Assembly (NCBI GenBank): GCA_008508345.1
Contig: QNGE01003218.1
Span: 1-64,000, forward strand
Direction: 5' to 3'
DNA: 64,000 bases
From: Paragonimus westermani
Lineage: Eukaryota > Platyhelminthes > Trematoda > Plagiorchiida > Troglotrematidae
The position numbers were made by a program, and so were the translations under genes. Within the stretch, counting starts at the first letter, position 1. The number at the start of each line of letters is the position of its first letter. The notes beneath the pieces were generated by a model, which worked only from the letters and a program-made list of their open reading frames with translations, did no database searches and was not told where the DNA came from. This document shows positions 62,594-64,000 of this stretch, one piece after another.

Positions 62594-64000
62594 TCACGGA
62601 AGGTGGCTAGTTTCAAGAGTGACTTCAGAAATTTATTTGCCTAAGGTTTAACCTTCGTATTATTGACCGGAATAAGAACTAAATGCTTATTTTTGACTTG
62701 GTGGTGTATCGATAGTTTCTGCTGAAGTTTTTGCAAGTGACTTCCCTGAAATTTACCATCATCCACATTTCACCGCAACCTTCGCCTCTAGCTACATCTT
62801 TTTTCTTGAGTCTGATGCTTCCTTCGGAATGAGGTTGAACACAGGGTTTACCTGATTACGAGGGTCGTGAACAAGGGTGGGTGATGGTCAATTTGAAATA
62901 ATCTAAATCCCCGTGCTTTTTTTAAACGAATATACTGTTCTCTCTGACATGGGGATGAAAACAAGTCTGCAAAACACCTAATGCAGTCGTAACCCATACA
63001 CCTGAGTATGTTCGGGAAATTCTGTATTTTGATCAGATATGATGTGATGTACTATATGGTTTGACGTCAAACCTGATTGGATGGAAATATGTTACGGTTG
63101 TTGATGTTGACAGACACACCACATGCACTGGAGATAACAAAGTTTGACTACGGCTAAAGGTACGACTGCGTTGTTTTTCACCTAGTTGCACTATTGCAAA
63201 TATGTTATTTGGAAGCTCACTGTTATGACATACAACTTGTTGTGCATCTTCTGGCGATGTCAGAATTACTATGGAATGCTGGAGTGCTTGGCAGTTTAAC
63301 GTCGTGGCTGACTGCTTCGACAGTATCCAAGAGACCAAGGTTCTCTGAAGTGGTGAGAAATTCCGTAAAATTGACTGATGACATATTACGTAAACCATCG
63401 ACTGGTAGAAACCGTCTTAACAACAAAATGGCATTCGGTCACCAGGCCCTTCATCACCAGTCATCTACCCGAGTGAATCATGGTCGAAATCACTTTTGCG
63501 TTTAATTGCAGTGTCGATAAGGCGTTCGTAGCGTTCCATTCTGTGTATGTCCTTGAAAGTATTGCGAGCCTTTTGAACAATGTGAGTGAACAATCAAGTG
63601 AGAACAAGTATGTATGAGTAATATGTCAGGTTTGAGACCAAATTTCAGCCAGCCGAAACCATAATGCGGCATCCTTGTTCAGAAATCTAGACACTTGTAT
63701 GCCAGCAAAATACATTGTATTGTTATCATATGTACTGTCGCTAGACATTCTTGATGAGAATAGCACAACACATTTGGAATCGGAAGCGGTCTTATCAAAG
63801 ATACATCTTACTTCCAAGAGATAAGATATACTCAAATGTCACGAGATCGACTGGGTTAATGAACAAGAGTCATGAAAGAGTAAAGAAATTCAAGGAATGA
63901 GCGAAAGTGAAGTTATTCGGGAAAAACATGGCGGGTCCAGGCTTTGTGTAAGATGGAGACAGAAAGTTGATTCCTCACATCTGAACATGAACCGACAGAG
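62594..64000. other. Right-hand end, no supportable gene
   Basis: Overlapping frames on both strands at 63.03-63.5 kb, including a minus-strand reading with VDGLRNMSSVNFTEFL, are suggestive but lack clear splice sites or family similarity. Confidence 0.35.

Noticed and set aside
63033..63505. Open frames on both strands, up to 121 codons
   Set aside because: Neither reads as a known protein. They are possibly repeat-derived.

Overview
The window looks like a piece of an animal nuclear genome, most likely a parasitic flatworm (digenean fluke). It has an AT-leaning composition, short coding exons bounded by GT/AG and separated by kilobase introns, no operons, and scattered decayed Penelope-like retroelements (PLEs) with GIY-YIG endonuclease domains. 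The fluke assignment is inference from this repeat type and gene architecture; I cannot name the genus. Two single ambiguous bases (5147 and 52071) show it is an assembly. No rRNA, intact tRNA or CRISPR array is visible.

The one gene I can name is on the minus strand: a core 1 beta-1,3-galactosyltransferase (C1GALT1, T-synthase). Exon 1 (41748-42027) encodes a type II signal anchor and the start of the catalytic fold. Exon 2 (35660-35862) carries the DDD metal-binding motif. Exon 3 (33876-34017) carries the GGAGY and acidic EDVKM blocks. Splice phases agree across these three exons. A separate exon at 5862-5999 encodes a C1GALT-type C-terminus. The exon expected between it and exon 3 was not found, so either the gene has a roughly 28-kb last interval or the 5.9-kb exon belongs to another copy.

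That 28-kb interval is not empty. It contains unrecognised minus-strand exons (23817-24024, 17729-17950, 17223-17435, perhaps 14951-15181) that read as one protein, and unrecognised plus-strand exons (26651-26852, 28298-28382, 29071-29130, 29181-29362) that end in an acidic C-terminus. Right of C1GALT1, two minus-strand exons (52846-53333 and 52670-52779) form the 3' end of a further unknown gene. Weaker exon candidates lie at 16547-16676, 36379-36656, 57256-57340 and 59685-59906.

Mobile DNA: PLE fragments lie at 3796-4680 (-), 20896-21500 (+), 47221-47409 (-), 58331-58782 (-) and 61990-62593 (-). A perfect 35-bp foldback at 61905-62038 is attached to the last one. There is also a tRNA-like SINE head near 16.04 kb, a GC/CpG-rich inserted repeat at 47.5-47.9 kb, and two microsatellites. 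The remaining DNA is intron or intergenic sequence with no supportable gene. Exon coordinates were read by eye and none has transcript support.
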